64,000 nt of DNA from Piezodorus guildinii (GCA_023052935.1 CM041294.1:17056635-17120634); one strand, 5' to 3'; positions 10,003 through 22,912 are shown, counted from the stretch's first letter. The notes: generated from the letters alone by a model not told the origin. Made by a program: numbers and translations.

Positions 10003-10930
10003 TTAATAATAATAATAATTTCTTTATTTATTCTGGGACAAGTCCCTTCAGAATAATACATATGAAAGTAAATAAAGTCTTAGATGTCTTAGAGTAATAA
10101 TGGAAGAAAAAAAAATACAGTGATAAAGTAAAAAATAAATACAGAAGACAAAGATAACATATAAAACCAAACTGATGGATATAATAAATCGACTTCTCAT
10201 TCCAGTTCGAGTGAGAAAAACAAAAAAAAATAATATATATGTACATAAAACTAATTTAGATGATAGTTAAAAAAAAAAAATAAAATTATCCTTCTGTTCC
10301 TGTGCAGAGCTTTGATCAAAAAATAATTATATACAATTCCTATCTAATTAAAAAAAAAAAACAGGAGAAAAAAATAAAATTAACGATTCTATGATTTTTT
10401 TTTTAAATTTATTTATTTATTATTATTATTTTTTTTATTTGAACATTCTCATTTAAAATTGGTTATTGTCGAGATTCCTAGGAAATGGAATGGATAGGAA
10501 GTAATTGACTAGACGGGATCTAAAGGTTGGAAGGGTATTAGAGTTACGGATATGAGAAAGGGATAGAGTTCCATACGGAAAATGATCGGATAATGAAAGA
10601 TCTTCGAAAGTTGCGGTTCTGATCGGGCGGGATATACAAATCAGAAGGCCGTGCACGAGTGTTGCGGGAATGAATCGAGGATTTGAATAGTAGGAGGTCA
10701 GAGATGTATGATGGACGGCGCGATCGGATTACTTGATATAGGAAGAATGTCAAGAAGTACTTGCGACGACAGGAAGGATAAAGCCACTTTAACTCTTCGT
10801 AGAATCGAGTGACAGAGGTGTCTCTGGAGATTCCAAAGATGAATCGGATGAAACAATTAAATAGACTTTTTAGTTTTTCCTCAAGATCTCCAGAGACACC
10901 CCCAAATACCGTACAGCAATAATCAAAGTT
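10003..10930 (-). pseudogene. R1/I-like non-LTR element C-terminus with 3' UTR and TAA-type tail
   Basis: The minus-strand protein reads GVSGDLEEKLKSLFNCFIRF, GISRDTSVTRFYEELKWLYP, RRKYFLTFFLYQVI, RPSYISDLLLFKSSIHSRNT and FIIRSFSVWNSIPFSYP over about 10930-10500. This is the typical end of I/R1/CR1-type ORF2 (L..LFN.F.R.I...DTSVT, then WNSIP). A 3' UTR of about 430 bp follows and ends near 10003-10020 in repeated TTA/ATT units on the minus strand instead of poly(A), as is known for I-like elements. A relative of the protein is at 46740-47560. Confidence 0.75.
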
Positions 10931-11035
10931 TACTTACTTGGCGTAATTCTTGACCTCTCTCTTTTTTGGACTTCTCATATTAAACAAGTTAGGTCGAATT
11001 GTTTTCACGCCTTTAATATTTTTTAAATTATGACC
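10931..11035 (+). pseudogene. Small RT fragment (YLGV..D block)
   Basis: Encodes KFTYLGVILDLSLFWTSHIK and VRSNCFHAFNIF, matching the YLG..LD..L.W..HI block after the RT palm. It lies opposite in strand to the preceding fragment. Confidence 0.5.
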
Positions 11036-11059
11036 GATCATAACTGGGGTCATAACTCG

Positions 11060-11400
11060 TATACCTCCCAAAATGGAATATGCCTGTATAGTATATAGAA
11101 AAACCGAGCCAAAAAAATAACCATATCATGTTGTTAGCATTGATGAAAAACGGTAACTATATAAGTTTGACAAATTTGATAATCGGCTATAGGAGAAAAG
11201 AACAAACATATCTTTTTATGTAATCTTTGTTTTGTTTTTTAAGATAAAAACAGTAATATAAAAGTATAATATACCCTTGGAAATGATTTTAGAAAAAAAT
11301 ATTATCATCTACACAAAGGTGTAAAATGCAATAGAGAGTGATGAAGAGCGGATAGAACTAACTTATTGTTGTAGATAACAATTTTATATTTTTAAAGTAT
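11060..11400 (-). repeat. Diverged Helentron-like (H family) core
   Basis: Shares an ordered string of short matches with other H copies read in the same orientation: TTAGCATTGATGAAAAACGG, AGGAGAAAAGAACA, ACAGTAATATA, ACCCTTGGAAA and AATAGAGAGTGATGAA. No termini are visible. Confidence 0.6.
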
Positions 11401-11469
11401 TGTGCTGTAGTGTTCCTAACTTAACGCCATACTCAGAACAACTAAATTCCCTTTACAATGGAAATACTC

Positions 11470-12772
11470 GTACATAACAATGATCCACAGACCGAACAAA
11501 AATACAGACACCCCCTTCGCATATAGACCTATTAGCCTGCTCCCTATTTGTTCAAAAAATTTTGAGAAACTACTCTACATAAGACTTTTTGAGACACTTA
11601 CAAACAGTAACACAATACCCGACCATCAATTTGGATTCCGCACACAACACTCAAACCACTCACCAACTACATAGATTGACTGACTACATTGCATCAGCAC
11701 TAGAGCAGAATTCGTATGCAACAGGAGTATTTCTGAATGTCGCTCAAGCATTTGATCGGGTCTGGCATCACGGGCTTCTCTTCAAACTAAAACTATACTC
11801 TCTCCTACATACTTTCTGATCATTCAGTCTTTTCTTTGCGATAGATTTTTCTCTGTCTGTCATGGCACGGAAATATCTTTAATTAGACCAGTCTTTGCAG
11901 GAGTACCTCAAGGGTCGGTTCTCGCACCACTACTTTACATAATATACAAACACAACATGTTAACCACCTCCGAAACTCTAACAGCGACATACGCAGACGA
12001 TACATCAATCATAACAAAACATCCCTATCCTACGCACGCCTCACAGACGTTACAACACCACCTAACACAATTCCATGACTGGTGCAAACTTTGGAGGAAA
12101 AATTCCAACATATTACTTTCACTCTTCGACATAACACCTGCCCGCCAGTATACCTTGACAACATCCAAATTCCACAGACAGACACCCACAAATATCTGGG
12201 CTTCACATTCGACAGAAGAATGACATGGGACCCACACACCAAGAACAAACAGATAACGCTAAACAAAAGACTAAAACTTTTATACTCACTACTCTCAAGA
12301 CGTTCAAAATTAAAACTTAAAAATAAACTAAACACTCCACTTACCTACTGAAGCCCATTTGGACTTACGCCTAACAGATATACGGGACTGCCAAAAAGAC
12401 ACACATACGCAAATTTTTTTATCCAAAACTCTCAGAACTATTGCAAACTCACCATGGTACATTAGCAACACTACTTTACATACTGACCTTCATATGCCAA
12501 CAGTCAACCGAACAGGGGCATACTAACAATCTAATACGAAGCATGGCCACTAGTAACATGCCGGACAATACTCGCAGAAGACTGAAAAGAAGTTGGATGA
12601 GGAACCTTCTAAGCTAAATCCGTAATAGGAAGCACGCCAGGAAGAGGTGCCGCTGGGCATCTTCTCTCCATCATGCCTACACGCCAAATATCATTCCTTC
12701 ATCATCACATTCGCTGATTGTCAATCATTTATTGACAGATGTGAATGAAAACATTTGAAGATAAAAAAAAAA
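11470..12772 (+). mobile_element. Jockey-type element, family B, 5'-truncated copy
   Basis: Encodes the RT from FAYRPISLLPICSKNFEKLL through PDHQFGFRTQHS, GVFLNVAQAFDRVWHHGLLF, GVPQGSVLAPLLYIIYK, ATYADDTSIITK (catalytic YADD), ITFTLRHNTCPPVYLDN, YLGFTFDRRMTWDPHTKNK, then SPWYISNTTLHTDLHMP and RRRLKRSWMRNLLS with a stop at about 12617. At least five frameshifts or stops break it (near 11655, 11820, 12105, 12345, 12410). A 3' UTR of about 150 bp contains a GCTGATTGTCAATCATTTAT block shared with the other B copies, and ends in an A tract near 12764-12772. The endonuclease and ORF1 are absent. Confidence 0.85.
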
Positions 12773-14407
12773 TATATATTTAATCTAAAACTTATGTTTC
12801 CAACAAAACCAAATATGATTCTGTAAACCTTTTTGAACTCTATTTAGAATAGAAAGTATGTTTTATTCTGGGACTGGGTGAGTTGTACAGTTTATAATAT
12901 ACAACATGTCTGACCAACAGAAAAAATGAACATAATTAACTATATTACAATTACGGATAAATAAACAAATAAAAAATAAATATTAAAATAAAAACAATCC
13001 TCAGAAAATAATTGTGTTGAACAAAATGAAAAATAAATTAGTTCAAATATAGAACAAAAATGAGATAAATAAATGAATGAATATTTACTTTATTATGATG
13101 CTTAGTCTTCTAAGAATAATAATAATCTATTAGTCCTAAATTGAATTTAACAATCAAGATAAGTGAAAGTTGTGTGCTCCCGTACCAGATATTTCTAATA
13201 AATATACATTATAAAATTAAGGAAATTAAGAGATAGTTTTTGACAAATTTGAAAATGTAAATGACAAAAATGTAGTACGAAAGCTGAAGTGCAAAAATTA
13301 AAAAAAAAAAAAAATTGTCTGAGCTAATTTGACTTTACATATTCCAATATACCATAGTTGTGCTACATAAGAACAAATCTGTGAAAATATTTCCAAGAAA
13401 CAATAGATTTACTATCTAAATCGAAATATATATGAAGAAAATAAGCATTAGTACTTAGTACTTAGTACTAGGATTGAGTCTGGTTCTGGCAAATTATGTT
13501 ATAATTCTTTTATATGAAACGTTGATCAGTCCTGGGTTAGGTTTTTCCTTCGTAATGATCCATCCTGATACTGAACCTGTTACCCGTAACTTGGAAACCT
13601 GATGAATTGTACAATCATCAACAGATTGTCCCAAAGATTTCCCATAATTCTACAATCTGTTTATAAAGAAAGCACTATTGTGAAATCATGTGAATTTCAC
13701 ATGACCATAATTTAATATTATTGATAATATATAGTAGAATATATTGAGTTTTCCAGTATTGTAAATAGTTCAAAATCTTGTGAAACTAAGAGAACAAAAA
13801 AATAAGGTTTTCGTAATAGAAGCTATTTTGATATTACTTTTTTACAATTATCCTTCATAAATTATTTTAATTTTTCACTTTACTGTCTAATAAAGCACTA
13901 TTCTGTTTACTAGTAAAAAGCACTGATTGATTTAGAGTTTGTCGCTTTGAGATTAAAAGTTCATCGTTAAAAAAGTGCACTTAGCAAAAATATATTCTAT
14001 TTCTTTTATAACGTCTATTAATTACTATAATTAATCTTGGCAGCTTTGAGGAACATAAATTGGCCAATAAACTCATATTTTAGAGTTTAATATACGAACT
14101 GTTGAAATTCCTTTTTCGTGAACATTATGGAAACATATGTTTATAAGTTTATGGGTTTATATCAACTTTCTACCAACGCGTTTGTTTCATATTATCTTTA
14201 CTAAAATATTGCACTTTCCAACGCTATATTATACTTAGATTATCTTTTAGAAAGGAATTTTTTGATATATTGACCACAGACATTCTGATTCTCCCATCAT
14301 ACCAAGATCCTAATTGCAATCTATTTTGCTAATAAACCTTCAGGAATGATAGATAAAACCGTATCAAAATCTTTCTTGTGGTTAAGAAGAAGTTAGCAGA
14401 AACCAAG
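12773..14407. other. AT-rich intergenic DNA
   Basis: Low-complexity sequence with A runs and a short TTAGTACTTAGTACTTAGTA repeat near 13445-13471. Apart from the H-family terminus at 13152-13193 no element or gene is recognised. A stretch near 12850-12990 weakly resembles the 3' UTR of the TAA-tailed element at 10003-10930. Confidence 0.45.
13152..13193 (-). repeat. Helentron-like element terminus (H family)
   Basis: Contains AAGTGAAAGTTGTGTGCTCC and CGTACCAGATAT, the 5' terminus of the H family in minus orientation. The rest of the element is not recognisable. Confidence 0.6.
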
Positions 14408-14799
14408 AGTCGTAAATTTTTTTTTTTTTTTAGAAACAATTCTTTATTGAACAATATTAGAAGAAGAAGAAAATAAACTTTATTTACATTTTTACATATT
14501 GACAAAAATTATAAATGATTTCGGATGAGACATCCTTACAATCATCAAATGTTTGGTTCATTTGGTAGTTATAATCTAATTATCTAATCTATAATTAGTG
14601 GTAAAATTAAATTGATATTAACTATGGTAGTAGGAAAAACTAAATAAAAAACCTACATATAAAAAAAAACAAAAAAAACAGATAACACAATTGATAATAT
14701 AAAATTAGAAATTAAGATAAACTAGTTTAAGTTAGCAACACATGTTTAGTTCTTTTATGAGTGTAGCGTTTTAGAGATGCTTTATTATAGTTACCGATT

Positions 14800-17397
14800 T
14801 CCTTTATTAAACTGGTGTTTTACTGAAGTAAGAAGCTGTTTGAGTATGGACAAAATGTTTAATTGTTGGAAGCTGTAAGTCCTGGAGCATAGATGATATT
14901 TTAGTGTAGCGGGGGTAGTTGTTAATTATCCGCATTGAAAGATTTTGAATTCTTTCAAGTTTTTGGTAGTTAGTCAAGCAGGTTGAGCTCCAGACTGGCG
15001 AGGCGTATGTGATTAACGGGCGAATAACTGATTTGTATATTATTAATTTGTTATGAGAGCTCAAATGGGATTTTTTGTTGAAGTATGGGAACATTTTAAA
15101 TATTAGTTTTTTGGCTTTATCGATTTTTCTATTGATATGGTCTGTGAATGTAAGAGATTTGTCTAATGTTATGCCTAGGTACTGTACGGATTTTGACCAA
15201 GGGATGAGAGCTGAATTTATCTTGATTTGGTTTGGTTGATTTGTGGGCGACGTTTAGTGAAAAGAATTGCTTCGGATTTGGTGGGATTAATTTTCAATTT
15301 CCATTTTATGCAATATTTGTGAAATTTTTTAAAATATTGTTGAAGCGATTCACTATTGTATCGATGCGATATGATGAGGTATAAATGCTGTATCATCAGC
15401 GTATAATGACCTCGTCACAAATGGATGGGCTGGTAAGTCAGAAATGAATAAATTAAATAGGATTGGAGATAGGCAAGAGCCTTGAGGAAGACCCGCTGAG
15501 ATGGGGAGGATGTCGGAAGTAGATGTGCCAACTTGAACATAAAACTGTCTATTTGTTAAATAGGAGTGTATGATGTGAATCAGGTATGGTGGGAAGTTGA
15601 ATGAGATTAATTTGTATATGAGCCCGGAGTGCCAAATGGTATCAAATGCTTTTTCGAGGTCTAGAAGGAGCATGCCGGTATGTTTGCGTTCGTTAAAGGC
15701 TTTTGTGATGAAGTCAGTAAGTCGTGCTAATTGGTCAATAGTGCAGTGGCTGATTTCTAAAACTAAATTGTTCATCTATTAGGAGGTTCTTTACTCTAAT
15801 GTGCTTGTTAATTCTTTTGAGAATTAGTTTCTCCAGAATTTTAGAAAGTATATTTAGTAGACTTATAGGTCTGTAGTTCGAAACATTACTATGGTCTTTA
15901 TTCGGTTTTTTTATTACTATAGTTTTGGAAGTTTTCCAGATGATAGGAAAGTAGCTATATCTCAATGTGCAATTAAATATTTAGTTAAAAAATAAATCGA
16001 TTTTCGGCTTAGATTTTTAATAACTAAGGAGGGGATGCTGTCATCACCTGGGGCTTTTTTTGGTTTCAATTCTTTAATGATATTTGCGATTTCTTTCGGA
16101 GAGATGGGAGAGAAATTAACAATAAAAGGTGATTTTAAATAATCGCGGACGGATTTTAGAATTTTACGGTTGTGGTGATTTGAACCAAGGAGAGAGGTGA
16201 TTGAATGAGTTGTCTGGAAATGCTTGACTAATAGCTGAGCTTTTTCCCTGTCCAGATATGCGTAGCCGTCGTTATTTTTTAAAGGTGGAATTTTCGGGGA
16301 CTGCTTAGTTAAATTTTTGTGAATTTTCCACATGTTATTGTCCCTGGCTGACAAGATTTCAAAACCGTAGCCCAGTTTTCGTTTTTCCAGTCATGGAGAC
16401 GTTTTTTAATGTAACTGTTTAGTTTATTATAGACTAATTTGGTTTTTGGAGTTTTGTTACGCTGGAAATATCTTTTTAATCTATTTTTTAAATATATTAA
16501 TGCTCTGAGTCGATATGGTAAATTATTATGACAATACGGGTGGTAATATTGTTGTGGAATGGATAAGGACATGGATAATTTTATATGTTCATAAAAAGCG
16601 ATTAGTGTGGTATCGATTTCTTCGAATTATTTATGGTTGGGTTTATATTGATTCGGGAATCTAGCTCTTTCCTGAACTTTGGCCAGTCAGCGTCTTTGAG
16701 CGAAAATTTGAGTATTTTGGAAATTTTTGGTAAAGGAGATTGTATACGAAAAATCACGGGATTGTGGTCCGAATTTAAACATGGTAAAGCAATAAGAGGT
16801 GATAAGTTGTAAATATTTTTTGTAAGAGCCAAATCGATGATGCTAGGTTTGTAATTACGTTGAGTCGGTATATGGGTTGGTTCAGACGGACTGTGTAATT
16901 GAATATGGTTTTTTACGATAAAATTTAGAATTAATTTACCGTTTTTATTTGTTCTGTTACAGTTCCACTGTGTGGTGTTTGGCGTTTAGATCGCCAAAAA
17001 TGATAACTTGTTTATTTAAATTAAATAGTTTACTAATATCTGGGATATTTATTTTATTTGGTGGGATATATACAGATATTACAGTGGTTGACTTGTTGTT
17101 AATAATTGTATTAATAGCGACGGCTTCGGTAAACATTAAGTCAGGAACGTGTATAAAATGATGCTGAATATCGGACCGCACTAAAAGCATGACCCCCCCT
17201 CCAGCTCTACTACGGTCACGTCTGTAAATGACATATCCCGGAAGAGAGAAACGATCAGTTTCAGAAAGACGTGTTTCACAAACAGAGACTAAATGGGGTT
17301 GATTATGATTTAAAAATAATTTAAATTCTACATCGTTTCCGCGAATAGTTTGTGCGTTCCACATCATAAGTTTAATTTTACTATTGGCACTAGTCAT
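14800..17397 (-). pseudogene. Element C ORF2: APE endonuclease and reverse transcriptase, broken
   Basis: Starts MTSANSKIKLMMWNAQTIRG. Endonuclease signatures follow: VCETRLSETD, SVYIPPNK, FGDLNAKH, then after a frameshift near 16960 SDHNPVIF. The RT follows in several frames: LKPKKAPGDDSIPS near 16070, NYRPISLLNILSKILEKL near 15870, LLLDLEKAFDTIWHSGLIYK near 15640, GLPQGSCLSPILFNLF near 15490 and SLYADDTAFIP (catalytic YADD) near 15400. After a gap the C-terminal block KLIIYKSVIRPLITYASPVW and LERIQNLSMRIINNYPRY ends at about 14800. At least five frame changes. In an intact form it would nick the target and copy the RNA there. Confidence 0.85.
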
Positions 17398-17649
17398 TAG
17401 AATTTTCCGAATGAGTTGTAGCCCCTATTGTAATGTAAACAAGAAAGTATGTTGTAAAAGAGTACGGGATATAAAGATCGCTGATAATTATTATTGTGAA
17501 ATTGAAGCTAAGGCTAAAGTTGTTCGTACAGCAGCTTATACAATAGGAATTTAGCAAGACACTGTGTATAAACAACTTTACATCGCTAACACTCATAAGA
17601 GATTTGAACAAATAAATATTACGAATATTTTTGCATAATAGAATGACCA

Positions 17650-18787
17650 TTAATCCAACATAGAAAGTAATCCTTCTACGAGAATAAAGATTTTTGACAT
17701 GCCATCTTCGGCGCTTTTTAGTTGTAATAAAATTTTTTTAAAGTTTGTAATTAATTTACTTACATTAAATAAATTGAATATATTTTTTATCTCTTTAAAA
17801 CAATCAGACATGGTAGGTTCGTTAGAGGTGTTGTTGGCGGTTTTCGGAGAGAATGTGTTTTGAGGCCACGGAGATTTCGGGGTTGGTAGAACTGGAAATT
17901 CTTGGTCGGTTTGTTTAAATGTTTTTCGTGGGATAGCTCGAAGTGCTGGATTTTTTTTGCTTAACTGTAATTCGAGATTTCTTTGATATTTCGTACATTC
18001 CGTGGAATTTGAAAAATGTTCATCGGAGCAATTACAACATTTGGGTTTGAATCCGTCGATTAATGTATTTGGGCAGTCCTTTGAAAGATGGTCTTCGGCA
18101 CATTTCAGACATTTTGGATTTTTAAAGCAATTACGTGCCACGTGGTTAAATTCTTGACACTTGTAACATAGAGTTAAAGTTTTGTTGGATCTATATTTTT
18201 TCCCATTTTATTACAATGTTACAACTATAGCGAATGTTATTTAATTTGGCTAGCTGTTCTTTATTGTCTAAAATTACTATTAATATCGGAAGCTTTATAG
18301 ACCCGTTGGCAGATTTTTTCTCCATTTGGTAGATTTTATGAATGGCTAAACCTTGATTTTGTAGGTCAGTCGAAATTTCTTCAATGGGGAACTGAGGAGG
18401 CATACCTTTTAAAATAATTTTAGGTTTCGTTTCACTTTTTGGAGTGAACGTGTGAAAGCCGAGATTGAGATCTTTTAAGAAATTTTTTACAAGTTCAAAG
18501 TCTTCACTATTTTGAACATAGATTGTGGTTTTGTTCATATTATATTTTATATTTAAGTCTTTCACTTCTAATTTTAAATTGTTAATAGCACCACTGATGT
18601 TGTTGTAAGATGAATTTACTATTATGGGGGGATATTGACTTTTGCTCTGTTTTTGACTTATTATGTTTTTTAAGATTTCGGTATCTTCTTCATCTAAATC
18701 GGAAAGTATATCATAACTATTGGAGGTTTCAATGTTGAACTCACCTCTTTTACGTTTTGTTGACGTGCTGGCTGTCTGTTCGGCCAT
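17650..18787 (-). pseudogene. Element C ORF1: gag-like zinc-knuckle protein with one frameshift
   Basis: The likely start is MAEQTASTSTKRKRGE at 18787. An in-frame Met upstream at 18874 adds only a hydrophobic leader that looks like 5' UTR. Acidic NSYDILSDLDEEDTEILKN precedes a PRE-C2HC-like region, and two or three CCHC-type knuckles follow: CYKCQEFNHVARNC, CLKCAEDHLSKDC and a CCNC...C block. The product would bind element RNA. The only break seen is near 18195, where a run of six A shifts the frame after IKWEK. One base fewer would keep a single frame. ORF1 ends at 17650, and about 250 bp of non-coding spacer separates it from ORF2. Confidence 0.8.
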
Positions 18788-19223
18788 AGTTCGTGCTTGG
18801 CCCCCGACCGGGGCACTCTTGTTTGTATTTGTTTGATTGGTGAACAATTTGAGTAACAAACAAATGAGAAACACAAAATAAAAGATTTTTCGAAAGAAAA
18901 AAGAATGACTGTAATAAAATCACTGACTAAAGGAGAGACTGATTAGACCACTGAACTGTACCCTACGGCTGCTAGACGTGGACTTGAACAATATTACAAT
19001 CTGTCCAATTTAGGACATTTTTAATAGGGATAAAGTACAACATTCATACTGCATTCACACGATATATACAAAAAATAAATTTATATAATAATAATACAAT
19101 ATAAATAAATACAAAACAAAATCAATAAAATATATACAAAAGTCACTCATACCTATATACAATTCACAAGCATACAGCACGTGAGTGGAGAATCTAGCCA
19201 ATGCTAGAACTCCAATATACATT

Positions 19224-21905
19224 TTACAAGAGGTCTCGAGGCCACTGCCGTTTCAACCTTCTAGGAGGATGGTAAGGATGTGTGGAGCTGGATAAGGATT
19301 GAGCTAGGGGATTAGGGTGATGGATAAGGTTTTGATGGAATTTAGAGAATTTTAATGGTATAAGGTTTAAAATAAATGGAATATTTAGGTCGCGGTGTAA
19401 GGTATGGTTGGATACATAATAAGGAGCATTAACTATTGTTCGGAGGACTTTTGATTGGAAGGATTGAATGCGTTTGATGTTAGAAAATTTAGCTGTCCCC
19501 CACAGTTCAAGTCCGTAGGTCCAGATAGGTTTCAGTACTGTCTTGTATATTAGCAGTTTGTTCTCGATAGATAATTTAGAATTTCTGTTCAGTAGTCTGT
19601 ATAATTGTCCAAATCGTCGATTAAGTTCTTGTCGTTTAAGTCTAGTATGCGGGTTCCAAGTTATTCTTTTGTCCAGAAGGAAGCCAAGATACCGGACTGT
19701 GTCGGAGAAAGGAAGCGGAACGGAGTTAAAGAGAACTGGAGGGCAGGATTGTCTTCGAAGGGTAAAGGTGACATGTCTGCATTTGGATTGATTTACTTTG
19801 ATTCTCCAGTGTTACACCAGTCTTCAATTTGAGAAAGGTGTGTTTGGAGGCCTGTAGATGCAATTTCGGGATCTAAGTGAGAGGATAGGATAGCTGTGTC
19901 ATCAGCGTACGTTGCTAGGAAGGTATTAGGGCAAAGATGAATATCAGCCGTGTATATATGTAGAGGATAGGACCAAGGACACTACCCTGAGGAACACCGG
20001 ATTCGACTGGATAATAATTGGAATATTCTGCACCACAACGAACTCGGAAGGAGCGGTTTGATAGATAGGATCGGAGGACTAGGTATAAGGATAGAGGTAA
20101 ATGGTTTTTGAGCTTAAAGAGCAATCCCGGGTGCCACACCCGGTCAAATGCTTGCGTTATGTCCAGAAATGCACCCGAGCAGTACTCCTTGTTCTCAAGG
20201 GCAGAGGAAATATGGTCAACGACTCGGAGCCCTTGCTGAACGGTTGAATGTTGGGAACGGAATCCAAACTGATGGGAAGGAATAGTGTGGGATTCTAATA
20301 ACGGTAATATTCGTTTGAGGAGGATTTTTTCAAAGATTTTTGAAAGGATTGGGAGTAGGCTGATAGGTCTATATGATGTCGTAGTGTAGGAGGTTTACCT
20401 GGTTTTAGGAAGAGAATTATTGTGGAATGTTTCCATAAGAGAGGAAAATGAGTAATGCGTAGAATGGAGTTGTAAATATATGTAAGAAATATAACGGCTT
20501 TAGATGGAAGCTGTCTGAGAATCTGAGGAGTGAGGAGATCGTATCCAGGAGATTTACGGAGTGCAAGTTTTCGGAGAAGATACTTGACCTCAGAGGGATT
20601 AACTGCTTTAGGAGGTAATGAAAGCGGGATTGGAGACTGAAGGAACTGTTCCACTACTGAAGTGTGGTTTGGATTGGATTCTGGATGAGGTGTGAAGACT
20701 TGGGAAACGTATTTGGCAAGTTCCTCGGCTTTGTCTTCATCAGACGCAGCCCAGGAAACATTACTACGACGGAGGGGATGGGAAATATGGTGGGATTTTA
20801 GAATTTTCTTGGTGACATTCCACAGGGAATTGTCACAAGCCGAAAGAGAAGAAAGGAAGGAACTAAAGGATTGGGAACGGAAGGTCGCCAACTCCCTCTT
20901 TAATTGTCTACAATAAAAGTTATAGGAGCGGCGATCTGTGGGGTGACGGGTGCGTTGCCATAAGGATCTGGATCGGCGTTTGGTGCGGATGAGGTCTATG
21001 AGGTGTTGTGGTAAATGATTTTGGTTATGACTTATCTGGGAGTGCTTGGGAGAGGAGGCAGTCCAAACAGCTTGTTGAATAGCGATGGTGAAGGAGTTTA
21101 CGGCATCGTCAAGGTCATCTGGAGTTTTGAGTTTCACTCTGAGGTCAATATCACTGGTCAGGATTTGGCGAAAAAGGTCTCAGTTTACTGGTCCTCTGAT
21201 AAATGACGGTGGGGTGGGTTTAGGAATAGGAATTAGGGATACTTTAAGGAGCAATGGACTATGGTCAGAGGACAGTTCATCAAGGCGAGCCACCGACATG
21301 TTTAGGGAGCCTAATCCGCTGTGAATGAAGAAGTCAAGGATGTCAGGATTACGGTTAGGATCAGTTGGCCAGTAGGTAGGGGAGTCAGGAGGCAGGAGGT
21401 TGAAACGTCTAGAGCTGAGTGCAGACTGTAAATTCCGCCCACGACAATTCGTGGATCTGCAACCCCATTGTTGGTTCTTAGCATTCATGTCTGCACCCAG
21501 AATGAAGTGGTTTCCTAAGGCATTGAGGAAGGATTCGAATAGAATGTTGGAGATGGAATGTTTAGGAGGGCAGTACGCTGATGCGAGGGTGATCGGAAAA
21601 GAAAAAGTCTTGATTACTATGGCGGTGCATTGTAGGAAATCATAGGAGGGAACTGGGAGTATATGGTGGGAGAGGGACTGGTGCACAATGACAGCAGTAC
21701 CGGCATGGGCTTTTCCGTCTGGGTGGTCTGTACGGTATGTTACGTATTGAGGTATTTTAAAGAACTGTTTAGTGGTTAGTCTAGTTTCAGTACTTAGTGC
21801 TACATCAACGTTTTTGTCTTGCAATAAAGCTGTAAGTTCGTCAGTATGATTTCTAACACCATTCGCATTCCAAAGGAGAATGGACAAGGAGTTAGGTGTA
21901 GTCAT
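19224..21905 (-). pseudogene. A2 ORF2: endonuclease and reverse transcriptase, broken
   Basis: The start at 21905 overlaps nothing and directly follows the ORF1 stop (21906-21908). The endonuclease is intact for 241 codons: LLWNANGVRNHTDE, STETRL, SAYCPPKHS, LGADMNAKNQQWG, LDELSSDHSPLL. A TGG-to-TGA change at about 21180, just after FIRGPVN, truncates it. The RT continues from 21137 (NSFTIAIQQAVW, SRSLWQRTRHPTDRRSYNF, LALRKSPGYDLLTPQIL) to a frameshift near 20380, then HPGLLFKLKNHLP, GVPQGSVLGPILY and further broken pieces to RQWPRDLL with the stop at 19224. Best compared with A1 ORF2. Confidence 0.9.
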
Positions 21906-22912
21906 TTAAGGATTTTTTAAGGAAGGGATTAAATTTGATAGGAGATTAGTAAGTAGTGATATTAGCGGCATAACAAGAGATTTGATTTCAGTGATGAAGG
22001 ATGTCATCAAACTTGTAAGGTCTGTGACATTTGATGGAGGAGGAATATGAGAAATTTGATGCGGATGAGGTTTTTGAGGGTTGGGTAAATTTTGAGGAAT
22101 AGGTGTTGTGGAAGGGGTTCAGGATTTTGAGGTATGCGTTGTTCCGGCAGGGCCTCTTTGTTCTGGTTCCCACCTCCAAGTAGATGGGCAAATGTTAATT
22201 GGAATCAATTGTTTTTGAAGGTTGTCTTCTGCTTCTGATCGGTTCAGCTGTTTCCCTCCAGATTCTGAGGTTTTTGGTATCTGCTTTTGAGGTTCTTGTA
22301 GATTCGACATCCCTTGTAGTTAGCCGGGTGGTCCTCTAGGCACAGGGCACATACAGCGGGTGTTGATCTTAATCGTGTACATTCTTCTGATTTATGTTGC
22401 TCACCGCATTTCACACAGCGTGGTGTGTGGTGGCAGTAAGTTCTCGTATGACCATATGCCTGACAATATGGCACTGAACTATTTCTTTCTTAGTGTAAGG
22501 TTTCTCAACTCTTACACTAGTATAGTACAACCTATTGAGGTCGTAAATTTTTTCAACTCCTGCTGTTGGTTCCAAGTCCACGAAGAATAGAGGCAGTGGA
22601 ATTTTATCTTTCAGGACATTGGTCACTTGCCGCACTTAATAGCCTATCTCCGTCAGTTCTTCTTTGATAGCTGTAACTGTGTCGAAGGGTGTAGGTTTTT
22701 AATTACAACCCTTAAAGCTCTCTCCTGGCGCAACTGATAGGTATGAAAATCAGCTTTGGTCTCAGTCAGATATTTCACTATTTTTCTGTAGCTTTCGGCG
22801 GTAGTCGGGGATATTTTAGTATCACTGGTTCTACTTATACAAGAATAACTATTAGGATCAGTTACTTTGTTTAAATGCGCACACATCAGTTGAAAATTTT
22901 TAATATTTTTAA

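Larger units (their letters stand above)
14460..18983 (-). mobile_element. Full-length Jockey-like element C inserted in A2
   Basis: 4524 bp, bounded by a perfect 13-bp target duplication TTGAACAATATTA (14447-14459 and 18984-18996) that lies in the A2 3' UTR. ORF1 (gag-like) and ORF2 (endonuclease plus RT) follow one another on the minus strand, with a 5' UTR of about 196 bp and a 3' UTR of about 340 bp. The 3' end carries AATAAAGTTTATTTTC and then repeated TTC units, not poly(A). It is younger than A2 but already broken by frameshifts. Confidence 0.92.

Noticed and set aside
14150..14290. Possible further worn H-family core
   Set aside because: Only short words (TTTCCAACGCTATATTATAC) resemble the family, not enough ordered matches to call.
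20692..21645. Several plus-strand frames of 60-80 codons
   Set aside because: They are antisense shadows of the A2 endonuclease and RT, whose motifs are unambiguous on the minus strand.
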